From Ilumatobacteraceae bacterium (GTDB taxonomy: Bacteria; Actinomycetota; Acidimicrobiia; Acidimicrobiales; Ilumatobacteraceae), in NCBI GenBank assembly GCA_025463305.1, contig JAOBWK010000042.1:124001-188000 (forward strand): a DNA stretch of 64,000 bases. Direction: 5' to 3'. The first letter of the stretch is position 1; each line of letters opens with the position of its first letter. The translations under genes and the position numbers were made by a program. A model generated the notes under the pieces. The model was not told where the DNA came from, did not search any database, and saw nothing but the letters and a program-made list of their open reading frames with translations. Shown here piece by piece: positions 61,876 through 64,000 of the stretch.

Positions 61876-63156
61876 GTGGCAACGCTGATCAGAAGCCGCT
61901 GGACGTCCTCGTTCGAAGGGATGAGTCGCCGCGACCGTCAGGGCTGCGAATATGACGCCTACGTCCCGGACAGTCTCGCCGGGTGGGAGCTCGCACTTCC
62001 GGCCGACCTCGTCGCCGACCTCAATGACGCAGAAGCAGCGATTCGCCGACTGAACGCGACGGGAACATCCCATGTCAGCCTCGAAGGCCTGGCGCGGTTC
62101 CTGCTGCGAGCCGAGTCGGTCGCCTCCTCGAAGATCGAGGGGCTGGAGGCCGGACCGCGACGGTTGCTCGACGCAGAGGTCGTGCTCGCTCAGGGCGGTG
62201 ACGCTGCCGATCGAATGGCGGTCGAGGTGCTCGCCAACGTCGCCGCGATGGAGGCCGCCGTAGAGCTCGGCTCGTCGACCGACACCATTCGTCTCGCCGA
62301 CCTCCTCGGGATCCACCGAACGCTGATGGAGCGGTCAGCCACACCGGAGATCGGCGGCGTGGTCCGCACGGTGCAGAACTGGATCGGCGGCAGCAGCTAC
62401 AACCCATGCTCCGCAGCGTTCGTCCCGCCGCCACCCGACACGCTCGACGCATTGCTCGACGATCTCCTCGCGTACGTGAATGGCGATGACCACCCCGCAC
62501 TGGTGCAAGCTGCGGTCGCCCACGCCCAGTTCGAGACCATCCACCCGTTCGTCGACGGCAACGGCCGCACCGGCCGCGCCCTCATTCACGTCATCCTCCG
62601 CCGCCGCGGCCTCGCAACGCGCTTCGTGCCACCGATCAGCCTCGTGCTCGCCACCTGGGCCAACGACTACATCGCCGGCCTCACGGCATATCGACACATC
62701 GGCGCGTCGAACACTCCAGAACGCTCGACCGGCGCCGGCACCTGGCTGCGCACATTCGCCACCGCCGCACACCGATCGTGTGCGGACGCCGAGACCTACG
62801 CCGGCAAGATCGAAGCACTCGATGCGCAATGGAGAGAACAACTCGGTCGCGTTCGCGCCAACTCGGCAGTCGAGCTGCTCCTCGATCTCCTGCCAGGTGT
62901 CCCTGTGATCACCGTCGACAGCGCCGCCCGGCTGATCGGACGATCCGAGATGCGCACCGGTGAAGCCATCAACCGTCTCGAAGCCGCCAGCGTGCTTCGC
63001 CAACGAAACATCGGCCGACAGCGCTACCGCGTCTTCGAAGCAGCCGACGTCGTGGACCTGTTCACCGGACTCGAACGAGCCCTCGCCAGCCCCAACGGTG
63101 ACACCGTCACCGAACCACCGACGCGCCGAGTTCCGCGTCGTGCGCAGCCCGTCTGA
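61876..63156 (+). CDS. Fic-family protein (AMP transferase) with inhibitory motif
   Basis: 426 residues. The Fic active site is HPFVDGNGRTGR (His at 223), the full catalytic form. The N-terminal inhibitory helix SSKIEG carries the (S/T)xxxE(G/N) motif with Glu 88, as in class II Fic proteins that hold their own AMPylation in check. From about 330 comes a winged-helix-like domain (DSAARLIGRSEMRTGEAINRLEAASVLRQ). GTG 61876, with GGAGAGG upstream, begins just before the WTSSFEGMSRRDRQG segment. It is the first gene to the right of the tRNA remnant. Confidence 0.85.
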   Translation: MATLIRSRWTSSFEGMSRRDRQGCEYDAYVPDSLAGWELALPADLVADLNDAEAAIRRLNATGTSHVSLEGLARFLLRAESVASSKIEGLEAGPRRLLDAEVVLAQGGDAADRMAVEVLANVAAMEAAVELGSSTDTIRLADLLGIHRTLMERSATPEIGGVVRTVQNWIGGSSYNPCSAAFVPPPPDTLDALLDDLLAYVNGDDHPALVQAAVAHAQFETIHPFVDGNGRTGRALIHVILRRRGLATRFVPPISLVLATWANDYIAGLTAYRHIGASNTPERSTGAGTWLRTFATAAHRSCADAETYAGKIEALDAQWREQLGRVRANSAVELLLDLLPGVPVITVDSAARLIGRSEMRTGEAINRLEAASVLRQRNIGRQRYRVFEAADVVDLFTGLERALASPNGDTVTEPPTRRVPRRAQPV

Positions 63157-63210
63157 GACGAGGTCTGACGATGGCAGTTGCTCGATGCGGCCCAGCTTTC
63201 AACTGAGCCC

Positions 63211-63603
63211 ATGACGGGCGAATGGAACGACGATCTCTGGCCGGGCGAGAGGCCGTTCACGGACTTCGGCCAGTTCGGCGTCGATGCCCTCGACCTTCGC
63301 GTCTTCGACCAGACCGACTGGTGGGTCGACCGTCTGGGCCGCCCGCACCGCCTCGATGAAATGACCGATGACTACCGTCGCAACGTCATCGTCTTCCTGA
63401 CCAGCTTCGTCGACGGGTTTCACGCAGCGAGTGCGCTGCGCGAAGCGGCTACGACGCTCGGCGACGCATTGCTCGGACGTGTCTCCTATGCCCTCCTCGC
63501 AACCGACGTCGGCGCTCCCCGCACGCTCGACCTCGAGCCGATCTCATGGCTCGAGGCAACGCCGCTCATGCGACGGCTGCGCGCTCTCACCGGCACCGCT
63601 TGA
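63211..63603 (+). CDS. Hypothetical protein, unknown function
   Basis: 130 residues, unrecognised: TGEWNDDLWPGERPFTDFGQFG, DQTDWWVDRLGRPHRLDEMTDDYRRNVIVFL. ATG 63211 is preferred over an upstream start in the same frame. It follows Fic by 54 bases on the same strand. Its possible role as an antitoxin-like partner is not supported by sequence. Confidence 0.55.
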   Translation: MTGEWNDDLWPGERPFTDFGQFGVDALDLRVFDQTDWWVDRLGRPHRLDEMTDDYRRNVIVFLTSFVDGFHAASALREAATTLGDALLGRVSYALLATDVGAPRTLDLEPISWLEATPLMRRLRALTGTA

Positions 63604-63674
63604 GTCCACGACTGCGAGAAGCGGCGCAACGGCAGGTGCTTGCCACCGACGACTCCATCGACTTGAGATCAAGG

Positions 63675-63758
63675 TGCCCGGGGTGGGGATCGAACCCACA
63701 CGGAGTTGCCTCCAAAGGGGTTTAAGCCCCTCGCGTCTGCCAGTTTCGCCACCCGGGC
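63675..63758 (-). tRNA. tRNA-Leu (UAA)
   Basis: The minus strand starts GCCCGGGTGGCGAAACTGG and ends CCCACCCCGGGCA. The 7-bp acceptor GCCCGGG/CCCGGGC pairs perfectly. The anticodon stem-loop is AGGGG CTTAAAC CCCTT, anticodon TAA. The long variable arm TGGAGGCAACTCCG is as expected for Leu, and the T arm is GTGGG TTCGATC CCCAC. CCA is not encoded. Confidence 0.9.
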
Positions 63759-64000
63759 CTGGCCGGCATCGTAGTGAGTGCACCTCTGCGACCCGTCGCA
63801 GGTGTTGGTCGTCGCTACGGAGGACTCGCTGAACCTTCGGCCGCGACATCAGCTGCTCTGGAGCTGCGAGTCCAGCCAGCCGGCTCCCATCGGTATGCCT
63901 CTGCTGAGCCCAGCGAATTTGGATTGACACCAACCTGCAGCGCAATTGACTTGAGAATCCGATCGGTCATCGGGCGGCACATCGTGTCCCGGAGCGTTCG
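63759..64000. other. No gene recognised up to the window edge
   Basis: Short frames cover this stretch on both strands, but none carries a recognised motif or a good ribosome binding site. It is the upstream flank of tRNA-Leu, where the tRNA promoter should lie. Confidence 0.4.

Noticed and set aside
63675..63758. tRNA-Leu as the attachment site of the putative island
   Set aside because: The tRNA is complete and no repeat of its 3' end is seen in the window; the tRNA-Met remnant fits much better.

Overview
The window is very GC-rich chromosomal DNA with GTG starts, stop/start overlaps of the ATGA and GTGA type, three F420-type (LLM) oxidoreductases, and many SDR, TetR, P450, MEDS and DUF2630/DUF4262 genes. 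This suggests a soil or aquatic actinobacterium, most likely of the Acidimicrobiia (Ilumatobacter-like). The placement is inferred from gene content and style; no rRNA or marker gene is present.

Layout. 1-6.4 kb: end of a membrane protein, a SnoaL-like protein, a NERD protein, a lone SDR, a minus-strand operon of three overlapping SDR genes whose middle member has lost its catalytic motifs, and an LLM oxidoreductase. 6.4-15.1 kb: a long minus-strand catabolic run (methyltransferase, cyclase, three amidohydrolases, aldehyde dehydrogenase, TetR), several genes overlapping by 4 bases. 15.2-24.6 kb: an FAD oxidoreductase without a canonical start codon, an EcsC-like protein, an ECF-type sigma factor with a SnoaL tail, a clear bacterial METTL9/DREV-like methyltransferase, GNAT, DUF2630, TetR/crotonase, a two-gene MEDS signalling module and a double-DUF427 protein. 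24.6-32.5 kb: a membrane-anchored Pro/Thr-rich protein with a decayed tandem copy, a NERD-like/UvrD helicase, AKR and MFS genes divergent from a TetR across a near-perfect operator, and a cupin.

32.5-44.2 kb is dominated by one secreted protein of 3029 residues (signal peptide, three actinobacterial beta repeats, a VWD domain, about 13 carboxypeptidase-regulatory-like repeats). It is divergent from a TPR/BTAD transcriptional activator. 44.3-61.4 kb holds a cytochrome P450, a quinone oxidoreductase/HxlR pair with an operator, VOC and AraC genes, an AlkZ-like glycosylase, a molybdopterin oxidoreductase, an RHH-VOC-methyltransferase operon, CorA, two LLM oxidoreductases with TetR regulators and operators, and a broken alpha/beta hydrolase.

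At 61.6 kb a 44-base tRNA-Met 3' remnant sits where an integrated element would join the chromosome. To its right, with visibly lower GC in the leader, are a Fic protein with its own inhibitory motif, an unknown small protein and tRNA-Leu(UAA). Three genes also show 15-17 bp tandem repeats that copy their last codons and stop into the 3' flank.
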